A stretch of 54,438 nucleotides of DNA from Flavobacterium bizetiae (GTDB taxonomy: Bacteria; Bacteroidota; Bacteroidia; Flavobacteriales; Flavobacteriaceae), in contig NZ_CADCSU010000043.1 in assembly GCF_902804475.1 (NCBI RefSeq), positions 1 to 54,438 on the forward strand. The letters run 5' to 3'. The position numbers and the translations under genes were made by a program. The notes under the pieces are model-generated. The model saw only the letters and a program-made list of their open reading frames with translations. It had not been told where the DNA came from and searched no databases. This document shows, piece by piece, positions 18,138-26,701 of this stretch; position 1 is the first letter of the stretch, and each line of letters starts with the position of its first letter.

Positions 18138-21100
18138 TTATAAATTTGTAAGGGTTTGAAGAGTAATAATCGCTTTGTTGTAATCATTAATCCTGTCCAG
18201 ATATTCATTTTTGATGGTGATCGCCTGATTAACGACTAAAACCCATTGCAGATAATCGATATCTCCGTTTTCTAACTGACTGTTGGCGGCCTCAATAATT
18301 ACTGTGGCATTTTTAAGTCCTTCGTTTTCGTAATAGTGTAGGCTTTCTCTATACTTTTCGACCTCGCTTGTGGCATTGGCGATTTCTGTAGTCATTTCGA
18401 TCTTCATATTTTCTGCCATAATCTTATAATTTTCATATTCGATTTTAGCTGCTTTATTTCGCGAGGATTGACTAGAAAAGAATAACGGAATCGACAATCC
18501 CAAATTCACATAACTAAACCTATGACTGCTATCATAATACGTTTCTTGTCCGGTAGAACTTGTTTGTGCGCCAATAATACTCAGGTTGTTATACCCAACC
18601 GTAATATCAGGCATTAGTCTGGATTGTTCTGTTTTCCATTTCCATTTTGCGGCTTCGGCTTCGTGATTTGCAAGTTGTATTTGAGGAAGTTCTGCCGTAT
18701 TTGATTTTTCGTTTAACGAAAGATTAAAATCGGTTTTGATATTGTCAGAAGCCGGAACATGAACGGTACTATCCTGAAGTATAATATTGAATGATTTCAG
18801 TGTAATCGCAATATCTTTATTGACCATCGTAAGCTGATTGGTATAAAATTGTCTTGCCGATTGTGAAGCACTTTTCTCCAATACATTTGTTTCTCCTACC
18901 TTATAACGTAATTCTGATTTCTGCTCCATCAATCTGTAAATAGAATCGGCGTAAGCCAATAATTCCTTTTTACTATTAAGCCAAATATAATAGTAGAACA
19001 AGTTTCTAACATTCGATTTAATTTGCTGCGAAGTCAATTGCGATGTTACTTTGGCCACATTATAATTTTCCTGTAATGCCTTTTTTTGATTACTGTATAA
19101 TGTTGGAAAAGCAAAAGTCTGACTCACGCCAAATCTTGTATCATTAACGCCACTATTAAACTGTCCATAATCTGCATCTAAAGCCAATTTTGGAATATCA
19201 TAAGCTGATTTTTGCAGCTGCTCTTTTGATTGTTCGTTTAATCGTGCTGATTTTATTCTTTTGTTATTCTGAATCGCAATCGACAAAGATTCAATTAAAG
19301 AAACAGGCTTTTGCTGCGCTTGTACTGAAGCCGTTATAAACAAAGCGACAAGCAATAAAGTCAATTTATCCATTTTATGTTTTTTGATTTTTTTCGAAAA
19401 TACCTTCGTGTGATACGTCATTAAATAAATGGCCGGAAGTACAAAAAGTGTCAGTAAAGTTGCCGTTATCAATCCGCCAATAACTACTGTTGCTAATGGT
19501 CGCTGAACCTCTGCTCCTGCTCCGTTACTTAAAGCCATTGGTAAAAATCCTAAAGAGGCAACTGCGGCCGTCATTAATACGGGACGTAATCTGTTTTTTG
19601 TTCCTATAATAATAATCTGGAACGGATCTGTTATTTCGCCGTGTTTTTGTATTCGGTTGAACTCGGATATTAAAACAATACCGTTTAAAACCGCCACTCC
19701 AAAAAGGGCAATAAACCCAACTCCGGCAGAAATACTAAAAGGCATATCACGCAGCGCCAATCCAAAAACGCCACCAATTGCCGATAGCGGAATTGCGGTA
19801 AAAATGATAATTCCTTCTTTAAAAGATCTGAAAGCAAAATACAACAACGCCAAAATCATAAATAAAGCCGCCGGAACAGCAACTCCTAAACGGGATTTTG
19901 CTTGTTGCAAATTCTCAAAAGTTCCACCGTAAGTGATATAATATCCAGGATCGAATTTGATTTGACTATTGACTTTTTTCTGTAATTCTTCGACGATAGA
20001 TTCTACGTCACGACCTCTAACATTAAAACCGACAATGATTCTACGTTTCGCATCTTCACGCTGAATCTGATTTGGACCTTCAACTTCTTTTACCGAAGCC
20101 ACTTGATACAACGGAATCTGCATTCCGGAACGTGTAGAAATTAATAGATTTCGAACGTCAGAAATGTCTTTTCTTCCGCTGGCTTCTACTCTTACAACCA
20201 TATCAAAACGTTTCTCGCCTTCGTAAATACTTCCCGCTACAGCTCCTGCAAAAGCAGCATTTACAGTTTGATTGATATCGGAAACATAAATGCCGTATTT
20301 TGCCATTTCCGCCCAATCATAATCAATTACAATTTGAGGCATTCCGGTTACTTTTTCGACATAAAGATCTGTTGCGCCTTCGACGGTTTTACTGATCGCG
20401 CCCAATTGTTCGGCATATTGAGCCAGTTTATCAAGATCTTCTCCGTAAATTTTACAAACCAAATCTTGTTTTGCTCCCGTCATTAATTCGTTAAAACGCA
20501 TTTGTACCGGAAACTGAAATCCTGTTGTAACTCCTGGCGCAACTTCTTTTACGGTTTCGGTCATTTTATCTGCAAGTTCCGGAAACGAAGAAGCACTTGT
20601 CCATTCTGATTTATCTTTTAATACAATAATCATATCTCCGCCTTCAATCGGCATTGGATCGGTTGGAATTTCTGCACTACCAATTCTCGACACTACTTTT
20701 TCGACTTCAGGATATTTACTTTTAAGTGCCGATGAAATTTTCTGAATCGTTTCTGTTGTGGTCGAAAGATTGGTTCCTAACAGCAATCGGGTTTCTACAG
20801 CAAAATCTCCTTCTTCTAATTGCGGAATAAATTCTCCTCCCATTCTGCTGAAAAGCAACAATGCAATTCCGAATAAAACAAAAGCAGAAACGACGATTCC
20901 TTTTCTAACTTTTAAAGCTTTAGACAACCAATTTTCATAATAACTTTCTAATTTTATCATGATTCGGTCAGAAAGATTCGGTTTATGGCTGATCTTTTTA
21001 CTGATAAATAAGGCGCTAACCATTGGCACATAAGTCAGCGAAAGTATAAATGCCCCTAAAATCGCAAAAGCAACAGTTTGCGCCATTGGTTTGAACATTT

Positions 21101-22517
21101 TCCCTTCGATTCCTTCCAATGATAATATGGGCAAATAAACAATCAGGATAATGATTTGTCCAAAAACCGCGGCATTCATCATTCTTCCGGCAGAACCTGT
21201 CACTTCCTTGTCCATTTCTTCCTGCGAGATGGTATCAACGCCTTTGTATTTTTTGGCACTATGAATATGATGCAAAATGGCTTCGACAATAATGACGGCG
21301 CCATCGACAATTAAACCAAAATCGAGCGCTCCAAGACTCATTAAATTTCCGCTTACGCCAAAGGTGTTCATCATAATAATGGCAAACAACATCGCTAACG
21401 GAATCACAGAAGCTACAATAAATCCGGCGCGTAAATTCCCAAGAAAAAGTACCAGAACAAGAACAACAATTAGTGCGCCTTCAATTAAGTTTTTCTGAAC
21501 CGTTCCGATGGCGTTATCGACCATTTTTGTACGATCAAGAAAAGGCTCAATTTTTAATCCTTTTGGTAAAATCTTTTCGATTTCGGCAACACGCTTTTTT
21601 ACATTTACAATCACATTATTAGCATTTTCGCCTTTTAACATCATGACAATTCCACCAACAGATTCTCCAATATCGTCTGTTGTTAAAGCGCCGTAACGTA
21701 TCGCTGAAGACATTTTTACCTCAGCAATATCTTTGATTAAAATTGGCGTTCCTGCTTGTGTATTTTTGACAATAATATTCTGGATGTCCTTAATATTTCG
21801 GGTTAAACCCACACTTCTGATATACAATACGGTTGGTCCTTTTTCGATATAAGCTCCACCGGTATTTTCGTTATTACTGCTTAATGCCGTAAAAACTTCT
21901 TTTATGGTCAGGTTTTGCGCTTTTAATCTTGACGGATTTACGGCAATTTCATATTGTTTTAGCTTTCCGCCAAAGGTTGCTACATCGGCAATTCCGGGAG
22001 TTCCCAGAAGTTGTCTTCGAATGGTCCAATCCTGAATAGTGCGTAAATCTTCAAGAGAATATTTGGTTTCGTAACCAGGCTGTGGTTTTAAAACATATTG
22101 GTAAATTTCGCCCAATCCTGTTGTTGCCGGAGCCATTTCCGGAATACTGGCATTCTCTGCAATTTCTACTTTTTGCAAACGTTCAGATACTTGCTGGCGC
22201 GCCCAATACACATCGGTATCATCGGCAAAAACAATGGTTACAAGTGAAAGTCCGAAACGCGAAATACTACGGCTTTCTTTAAGCTGCGGAATATTACTAA
22301 TCGCTTGTTCTATCGGAAAAGTAATTAAACGTTCTACGTCTTCTGCTCCCAAAGACGGCGCGGTTGTAATAATCTGAACCTGATTGTTGGTGATGTCAGG
22401 AACGGCATCAATTGGTAAACGGGTCACTTCGAACACACCATAGATAATCCATAGTAATGTAAAAACCCCAATTACCAGTTTATTTTTAACTGAGAATTGA
22501 ATGATCTTATTAAGCAT
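18138..22517 (-). CDS. CusA/CzcA-family heavy-metal efflux RND pump fused to a TolC-family outer-membrane channel
   Basis: A 1459-residue protein. Residues 1 to about 1045 are an HME-type RND proton/metal antiporter: N-terminal helix and LPIDAVPDITNNQVQI, the intramembrane signature DFGLIVDGAVIIVE, and a second helix bundle near the end. The frame then runs without a stop into MDKLTLLLVALFITASVQAQ (ATG at 19373, residue 1049), which looks like a complete cleavable signal peptide. A TolC-type outer-membrane factor of about 390 residues follows. Start chosen at the ATG at 22517 (MLNKIIQF), since the longer frame adds non-homologous residues. Such fusions are known in Bacteroidota. Internal initiation at 19373 or proteolytic processing could yield two proteins. 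Confidence 0.9.
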   Translation of the reverse strand: MLNKIIQFSVKNKLVIGVFTLLWIIYGVFEVTRLPIDAVPDITNNQVQIITTAPSLGAEDVERLITFPIEQAISNIPQLKESRSISRFGLSLVTIVFADDTDVYWARQQVSERLQKVEIAENASIPEMAPATTGLGEIYQYVLKPQPGYETKYSLEDLRTIQDWTIRRQLLGTPGIADVATFGGKLKQYEIAVNPSRLKAQNLTIKEVFTALSSNNENTGGAYIEKGPTVLYIRSVGLTRNIKDIQNIIVKNTQAGTPILIKDIAEVKMSSAIRYGALTTDDIGESVGGIVMMLKGENANNVIVNVKKRVAEIEKILPKGLKIEPFLDRTKMVDNAIGTVQKNLIEGALIVVLVLVLFLGNLRAGFIVASVIPLAMLFAIIMMNTFGVSGNLMSLGALDFGLIVDGAVIIVEAILHHIHSAKKYKGVDTISQEEMDKEVTGSAGRMMNAAVFGQIIILIVYLPILSLEGIEGKMFKPMAQTVAFAILGAFILSLTYVPMVSALFISKKISHKPNLSDRIMIKLESYYENWLSKALKVRKGIVVSAFVLFGIALLLFSRMGGEFIPQLEEGDFAVETRLLLGTNLSTTTETIQKISSALKSKYPEVEKVVSRIGSAEIPTDPMPIEGGDMIIVLKDKSEWTSASSFPELADKMTETVKEVAPGVTTGFQFPVQMRFNELMTGAKQDLVCKIYGEDLDKLAQYAEQLGAISKTVEGATDLYVEKVTGMPQIVIDYDWAEMAKYGIYVSDINQTVNAAFAGAVAGSIYEGEKRFDMVVRVEASGRKDISDVRNLLISTRSGMQIPLYQVASVKEVEGPNQIQREDAKRRIIVGFNVRGRDVESIVEELQKKVNSQIKFDPGYYITYGGTFENLQQAKSRLGVAVPAALFMILALLYFAFRSFKEGIIIFTAIPLSAIGGVFGLALRDMPFSISAGVGFIALFGVAVLNGIVLISEFNRIQKHGEITDPFQIIIIGTKNRLRPVLMTAAVASLGFLPMALSNGAGAEVQRPLATVVIGGLITATLLTLFVLPAIYLMTYHTKVFSKKIKKHKMDKLTLLLVALFITASVQAQQKPVSLIESLSIAIQNNKRIKSARLNEQSKEQLQKSAYDIPKLALDADYGQFNSGVNDTRFGVSQTFAFPTLYSNQKKALQENYNVAKVTSQLTSQQIKSNVRNLFYYYIWLNSKKELLAYADSIYRLMEQKSELRYKVGETNVLEKSASQSARQFYTNQLTMVNKDIAITLKSFNIILQDSTVHVPASDNIKTDFNLSLNEKSNTAELPQIQLANHEAEAAKWKWKTEQSRLMPDITVGYNNLSIIGAQTSSTGQETYYDSSHRFSYVNLGLSIPLFFSSQSSRNKAAKIEYENYKIMAENMKIEMTTEIANATSEVEKYRESLHYYENEGLKNATVIIEAANSQLENGDIDYLQWVLVVNQAITIKNEYLDRINDYNKAIITLQTLTNL

Positions 22518-22602
22518 CTTTTGATTTAATTTTTTTGAAATAATAATGTCATGGCTAAAGCACAAAATGCCTTAACCACAATAAAAATCTTCGAAAATTA
22601 AA

Positions 22603-22980
22603 TTATGCCAAAGGAGGTCTGAATACCGAAAACAAAGCGGGATCAGAATATAAGTTTGAAGTAAACGGAATTATACGTGATTCTGAAAAATCAGTATTGA
22701 AAAAAATATCGAACGTATGTTTTTCGGATGGAACAAAAACCAGTTGAAAAGAAGCGCTCGAAATATGTTTAAAAGGAAGCTGCATATCGCGATCTGAATC
22801 GTTATCGTTTAAATCTTCTCCCCAGTAATGCATTTCAAGAAAATCTATAAAACTTACATTGTGTCTTTGCTGATGTTCCTTATAATGTTCGATCAGGATT
22901 GGCAATTTATAAAATTGCTGAAAGAACCCAATATTGGATACGATTAGAAAGATGAATATGTAGATAATAACTTTTCGCAC
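22603..22980 (-). CDS. small membrane-anchored or secreted His/Asp-rich protein preceding the efflux pump
   Basis: 125 residues with an N-terminal hydrophobic segment (KVIIYIFIFLIVSNIGFF), so it is exported or anchored. The rest has clustered possible metal ligands: HYKEHQQRH, FLEMHYWGEDLNDNDSDRD and later His residues. I know no defined function. Its position as first gene of the efflux operon, 85 bp before the pump, suggests a small metal-binding accessory. The only in-frame start upstream of the hydrophobic segment is a GTG at 22980, with an in-frame stop 9 bp before it. The frame is consistent with a real gene. Confidence 0.65.
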   Translation of the reverse strand: MRKVIIYIFIFLIVSNIGFFQQFYKLPILIEHYKEHQQRHNVSFIDFLEMHYWGEDLNDNDSDRDMQLPFKHISSASFQLVFVPSEKHTFDIFFNTDFSESRIIPFTSNLYSDPALFSVFRPPLA

Positions 22981-23839
22981 TTTACAAATTTAGTTCATGT
23001 AACAAAATTTTCCCAAAGCTTAAGGCAGATCTAAGAAAGTTTTATCATTTTACTGATATAAGCAAATAGATATTTAATTTATCCTATTAAAGCATACAAA
23101 ATATTGAAGTCTTATTAATTTCGATATTTTTTTTAATAGTCTTTTTAGTATTTAATATGATTTCGATTTTAAATTATTATTGAAACAAGTTGCAAAACCT
23201 AAAAGAAATGCCTTTTGTGCAAAATCATATACAACAATAAAATCAATGAACATCTGATAGTTATTAAACGAATGTAAGCTTATGCTTCTCTGGTTTACTC
23301 ATTACATAAGAATTTACGTAAAAAACACTGTCTTCCTGATAGTTATGTTATTTATTTTTGTAAATTTAATCGTTCAAATACACGAAAACCCATTTCTACA
23401 AGCCTAAAACGATGTGTCATCATTACATTTTTCGCTAAAAAGTTACTTTTTTCACTGAAAAATGAATTCGCATAATTAGAAGCCATTCATCAAAATTTCT
23501 GTGACAGGAAAAATAGATTTCATGACAGGAAATCCCTTTTTCGTGACATATTTTTCATCACCAAGCCACTAGCCGTATAATTTTAGAGTATAAATTAAGT
23601 TTTAAGGCGATTTAGTGTTCAATTTGAAAACCATAAGTGTTACTTTCTATTCAAAAATTGATTAAAAAGTGGAATTTATTACTTAGATAAAAACACGTAA
23701 AAACACCTGTTCGTAAAACACTTATTTTCAATAGATTAGCATATAGTAAAAATCTATCAGATTAATTACCGATTGTAACCGAATCTATCAAAACATTATA
23801 AATCAAACAACTAACATTAACCTATTAAATCTAAAAATT
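22981..23839. other. 859-bp non-coding region between the efflux and collar/adhesin loci
   Basis: No credible gene is present on either strand. It separates the leftward efflux operon from the rightward collar operon and holds both promoters. Visible structure: a phased repeat array at 23502-23553 (listed separately), and AATCTATCA at 23751 and 23782 with ATAGATT at 23731 (possible inverted partner). A TTG/TAAATTTG pair on the minus strand (23014-23016 and 22985-22992, 21 bp apart) fits the Bacteroidota promoter spacing but lies only 4 bp before the GTG start at 22980, so I trust it little. The remainder is AT-rich with no clear fold. Confidence 0.5.
23502..23553 (+). promoter_or_regulatory. 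21-bp phased direct repeats, candidate operator of the collar/adhesin locus
   Basis: TGACAGGAAA occurs at 23502-23511 and 23523-23532, and a degenerate copy TGACATATTT at 23544-23553; the step is exactly 21 bp, two helical turns. All three face the collar genes, about 290-340 bp upstream of the first start. This is the layout expected for a regulator binding one face of DNA; which regulator is unknown. Confidence 0.45.
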
Positions 23840-24379
23840 ATGGAAGGATACGTTGGAGAAATCCGCCACTTCGCTGCCACTTTTGCACCCAGAAGCTGGG
23901 CGTTTTGTATGGGACAACTGGTCGCGATACAATCGAACACTGCTTTATTCTCTATTATTGGCACCACTTACGGAGGCAATGGCACCAGTACATTTCAGCT
24001 GCCAAATTTAGGCGGCCGTGTTGTTGTTGGAGCCGGTCAAGGACCTGGGTTGTCAGACTACACTCTTGGTGAAATTAGTGGAACAAATTCTGTTGCACTA
24101 AATAGTACACAACTTCCGTCTCACACTCATACTTCAGTGGCAACTGTTACTGTCCCATCTTATGGAGACGATGGAGATGCCAGCACTCCAGATGGAAACG
24201 CACTGGCCGCAAAACCTAAAATGTATAGTACACAGCCTGGGGAAGACAGCATGAAAGAAGTAAACTTTAGCGTTTCGACTAGTATAGCTGGTCAAGGACA
24301 ACCTATTTCAATTACACAGCCTACTATAGGCATGAATTACATTATTTGCCTGAATGGTATTTTTCCATCTAGAAACTAA
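23840..24379 (+). CDS. phage tail collar domain protein 1 (microcystin-dependent-protein family)
   Basis: 179 residues, a single tail-collar fold of the type found in phage short tail fibres and in bacterial microcystin-dependent proteins. Landmarks are FAPRSWAFC (15-23), GTTYGGNG (41-48), FQLPNLGGR (52-60), LPSHTH (92-97) and the C-terminal YIICLNGIFPSRN. There is no signal peptide, membrane segment or other phage gene nearby, so it is not from a visible prophage. First of three tandem paralogues; the stop is followed by a 20-bp spacer to the next ATG. Probably a trimeric tip or receptor-binding protein, but its target and export route are unknown. Confidence 0.85.
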   Translation: MEGYVGEIRHFAATFAPRSWAFCMGQLVAIQSNTALFSIIGTTYGGNGTSTFQLPNLGGRVVVGAGQGPGLSDYTLGEISGTNSVALNSTQLPSHTHTSVATVTVPSYGDDGDASTPDGNALAAKPKMYSTQPGEDSMKEVNFSVSTSIAGQGQPISITQPTIGMNYIICLNGIFPSRN

Positions 24380-24399
24380 AAACCTTAAACAAAAAAACT

Positions 24400-24939
24400 A
24401 TGGAAGGATATATATCTGAAATCCGCATATTCAGTGGGAATTTCGCACCAAGAGGCTGGGCTTTCTGTAACGGCGCTCAAATAGGCATTGCAGGTAATGA
24501 AGCTTTATTTACACTAATTGGCACTACGTACGGTGGTGATGGCCAGGTTACATTCAATTTACCAGATCTAAGAGGACGTGTTCCTGTTGGCACTGGTCAG
24601 GGACCTGGACTACCTAATATAATATTGGGTCAGATTGGAGGTACAGAAACTACCACAATGACCATAAATCAAATGCCTTCCCACAATCATATTGTAGCAG
24701 GCACGCTTACAATACCTGTTCGCAAAGAAGCTGGTAATACAGGAGCGCCGGCAAATAATATTCTTGGAGGATTGACAAATGCTTATACTACCGCAGCACC
24801 AGATAACAATCTGAAACCAGAAAATGCTACAGTTACATTATCAAATACAGGTAATGGTCTTCCATTCGATATTATACAGCCTTATCTGGTTACAAATTAT
24901 ATTATTTGTACAGAAGGTATTTTTCCATCTAGAAACTAA
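24400..24939 (+). CDS. phage tail collar domain protein 2
   Basis: Second paralogue, also 179 residues, with the same landmarks (FAPRGWAFC, GTTYGGDG, FNLPDLRGR, MPSHNH, C-terminal YIICTEGIFPSRN). The middle region (about residues 100-150) differs most from copies 1 and 3, as expected if it is the variable ligand-binding head. The junctions before and after this gene are identical for 49 bp (24356-24404 and 24916-24964), covering the last codons of the upstream gene, the spacer and the start of the next. No signal peptide is seen. It is likely co-translated with its neighbours. Confidence 0.85.
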   Translation: MEGYISEIRIFSGNFAPRGWAFCNGAQIGIAGNEALFTLIGTTYGGDGQVTFNLPDLRGRVPVGTGQGPGLPNIILGQIGGTETTTMTINQMPSHNHIVAGTLTIPVRKEAGNTGAPANNILGGLTNAYTTAAPDNNLKPENATVTLSNTGNGLPFDIIQPYLVTNYIICTEGIFPSRN

Positions 24940-24959
24940 AAACCTTAAACAAAAAAACT

Positions 24960-25502
24960 ATGGACGGAACAATGTCAGAAATTCGATTATTTGCCGCCAA
25001 CTTTGCTCCAAAAGCTTGGGCACTTTGCAGCGGACAAATATTAGCAATATCTACCAACCAAGCGTTATTCAGCCTTTTAGGCACAACATATGGAGGTAAT
25101 GGAACGACAACTTTTTCATTACCAGATTTTAGAGGTAGAATTCCAGCCGGAACAGGAACAACCCAAGGCGGTATAACGCAATTACCTCTTGGCGCACAAT
25201 TAGGAAGCAATACAGTAACTGCAACAATAGCAAATTTACCACAGCACACACATAATGGTACAGGAAAATTTGCAATGAAAGTAGTGGCTGACGTAGGAAA
25301 TACCGGAGCTCCTGCTAACACTAATTTGGCCTCTTTAAACGGGCTTTATTCTAGTCAGCCTGCAGATGGTGCGATGAAACCTATAACGCCTGTAATTACA
25401 ATAAATCCAACTGGAGGCAATCTTCCTATGTCAATTCAACAGCCATATTTAGGCTTGAATTATATAATATGTCTTCAAGGAATTTTTCCTTCTAGAAATT
25501 AA
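24960..25502 (+). CDS. phage tail collar domain protein 3
   Basis: Third paralogue, 180 residues (FAPKAWALC, GTTYGGNG, FSLPDFRGR, LPQHTH, C-terminal YIICLQGIFPSRN). It has an insertion after the GTG motif (TTQGGITQLP) and ends the collar trio; a strong hairpin follows 4 bp after the stop. Possession of three different but closely related collar proteins suggests a hetero-oligomer or a set with different targets. An antisense frame across this gene is only its shadow. Confidence 0.85.
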   Translation: MDGTMSEIRLFAANFAPKAWALCSGQILAISTNQALFSLLGTTYGGNGTTTFSLPDFRGRIPAGTGTTQGGITQLPLGAQLGSNTVTATIANLPQHTHNGTGKFAMKVVADVGNTGAPANTNLASLNGLYSSQPADGAMKPITPVITINPTGGNLPMSIQQPYLGLNYIICLQGIFPSRN

Positions 25503-25506
25503 AAAA

Positions 25507-25550
25507 AAAACAACCCACTAACAATTAAGCTAATGGGTTGTTTTGTTTTC
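25507..25550 (+). terminator. intrinsic terminator or attenuator inside the collar/adhesin locus
   Basis: A perfect 11-bp stem (AAAACAACCCA at 25507-25517, TGGGTTGTTTT at 25534-25544) is followed by GTTTTC. It sits after the collar genes and only 20 bp before the next start, so it probably lowers expression of the downstream genes relative to the collar trio. Confidence 0.8.
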
Positions 25551-25570
25551 AAAACAGTTTAAAAAAATTT

Positions 25571-26701
25571 ATGAAGATAGCTTTACTTTTACCCCGATCT
25601 GTTATTTATCCTTCAATGTCTTTTGACATCATGGATGGATTTAAATCTGCCTTAAAAAAAATTGGAATTGATGATAAACATGAAATTGTAACTGCCGGCA
25701 TAGGAGTTGGCGGCAACAATAAAGAAATTTATGAATGCTCAGAACAATTATTATTAAACGGAACAGACATTATTATAGCTTATATAAATCCTCTTACTGC
25801 TGAATTTATACAGCCTATTTTTGAAAGTGCTGGTAAACTTTTAATAGTTCTAGACAGCGGTTATCAATTTCAAACAACAGATAAAAAACTATCTAATGTC
25901 TATTTTATATCTCTGGAAGGTACTTTATGCACTCGAGCAATCGTTAATAAAGCTATTGAAGAAGGACAAAATAAATTTGCTTTTACCTGTTCTTTTTATG
26001 ATGCCGGTTATAAATCACCTTATTCTTATTCGACCGCTATTGAAGATAAAGGAGGAATCATTACTTATAATCATGTTACCCCTTTGCAACGTACAGAACT
26101 TAATCTAGCACCATTAGATGAATTTTTGGAACAAAATAAAGATGTTTCACTAGTTACATCTTTTTGCGGTGATATGGCTGAGGATTTTTTTAGAGAATCA
26201 GCAAAATCAAAACATATTGCATCAAGTAAAACTTACGGAAGTGGTTTTACTGCCGAGGAACTTTGGCTTCAAAAAATACCATATCCCGGCTACAATTGGA
26301 GTTGTGCAATACCATGGTCATCCAATACGTCTAATAAAGAAAATGAAGAGTTTGTTTCTGTTATGAAAAATATCAAAGAGCAAAAAGCCAATGTTTTTTC
26401 TCTTTTAGGATGGGAAGCAGCTTTATTTATTGGTAATTCTGACGGTAAGTCTTTAGATAACATTGTTATTGATTCTCCAAGAGGAAGAGTTTACATGAAT
26501 CCAAATACCGGATTTTCTGAGGCTCCTTTATATTATGCAACCGTAACAAAAAATGAAGAAACTGGAAATTGTGTATTAGAAAACATAACCGAAGTTTCTA
26601 ATTTAGATCAGGAACGTGAACGTCTTCAATATCACATACTAGCTATTCAAGATACTATGGCAAATTCTTGGTTTAACTCTTATGCCTGCTTAGATTCATG
26701 A
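25571..26701 (+). CDS. type 1 periplasmic-binding-protein-like protein without signal peptide
   Basis: 376 residues resembling the ligand-binding fold of LivJ/ABC-type amino-acid binding proteins: alternating strands and helices, opening KIALLLPRSVIYPS, with TDIIIAYINPLTAEF, KLLIVLDSG and a late VFSLLGWEAALFIG. Unlike true periplasmic receptors it starts straight into the first strand, with no signal peptide, lipobox or transmembrane segment. It is probably cytoplasmic, or exported by an unusual route. Start chosen at the ATG at 25571; the frame upstream runs back through the terminator. It overlaps the formyltransferase gene by ATGA, so the two are translationally coupled and likely act together. 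Ligand unknown. Confidence 0.75.
   Translation: MKIALLLPRSVIYPSMSFDIMDGFKSALKKIGIDDKHEIVTAGIGVGGNNKEIYECSEQLLLNGTDIIIAYINPLTAEFIQPIFESAGKLLIVLDSGYQFQTTDKKLSNVYFISLEGTLCTRAIVNKAIEEGQNKFAFTCSFYDAGYKSPYSYSTAIEDKGGIITYNHVTPLQRTELNLAPLDEFLEQNKDVSLVTSFCGDMAEDFFRESAKSKHIASSKTYGSGFTAEELWLQKIPYPGYNWSCAIPWSSNTSNKENEEFVSVMKNIKEQKANVFSLLGWEAALFIGNSDGKSLDNIVIDSPRGRVYMNPNTGFSEAPLYYATVTKNEETGNCVLENITEVSNLDQERERLQYHILAIQDTMANSWFNSYACLDS

Noticed and set aside
18134..18208. Longer start for the efflux adaptor at 18208
   Set aside because: It would overlap the end of the pump gene by about 70 bp and would mask the lipoprotein signal that begins at 18133.
24929..25321. 130-residue antisense frame across collar gene 3
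   Set aside because: It is the reverse-strand shadow of a well-supported collar gene.
23840..25502. Prophage remnant around the tail-collar genes
   Set aside because: There are no capsid, portal, terminase, lysis or integrase genes and the neighbouring genes are bacterial, so the collar family here is more likely a bacterial use of the fold.
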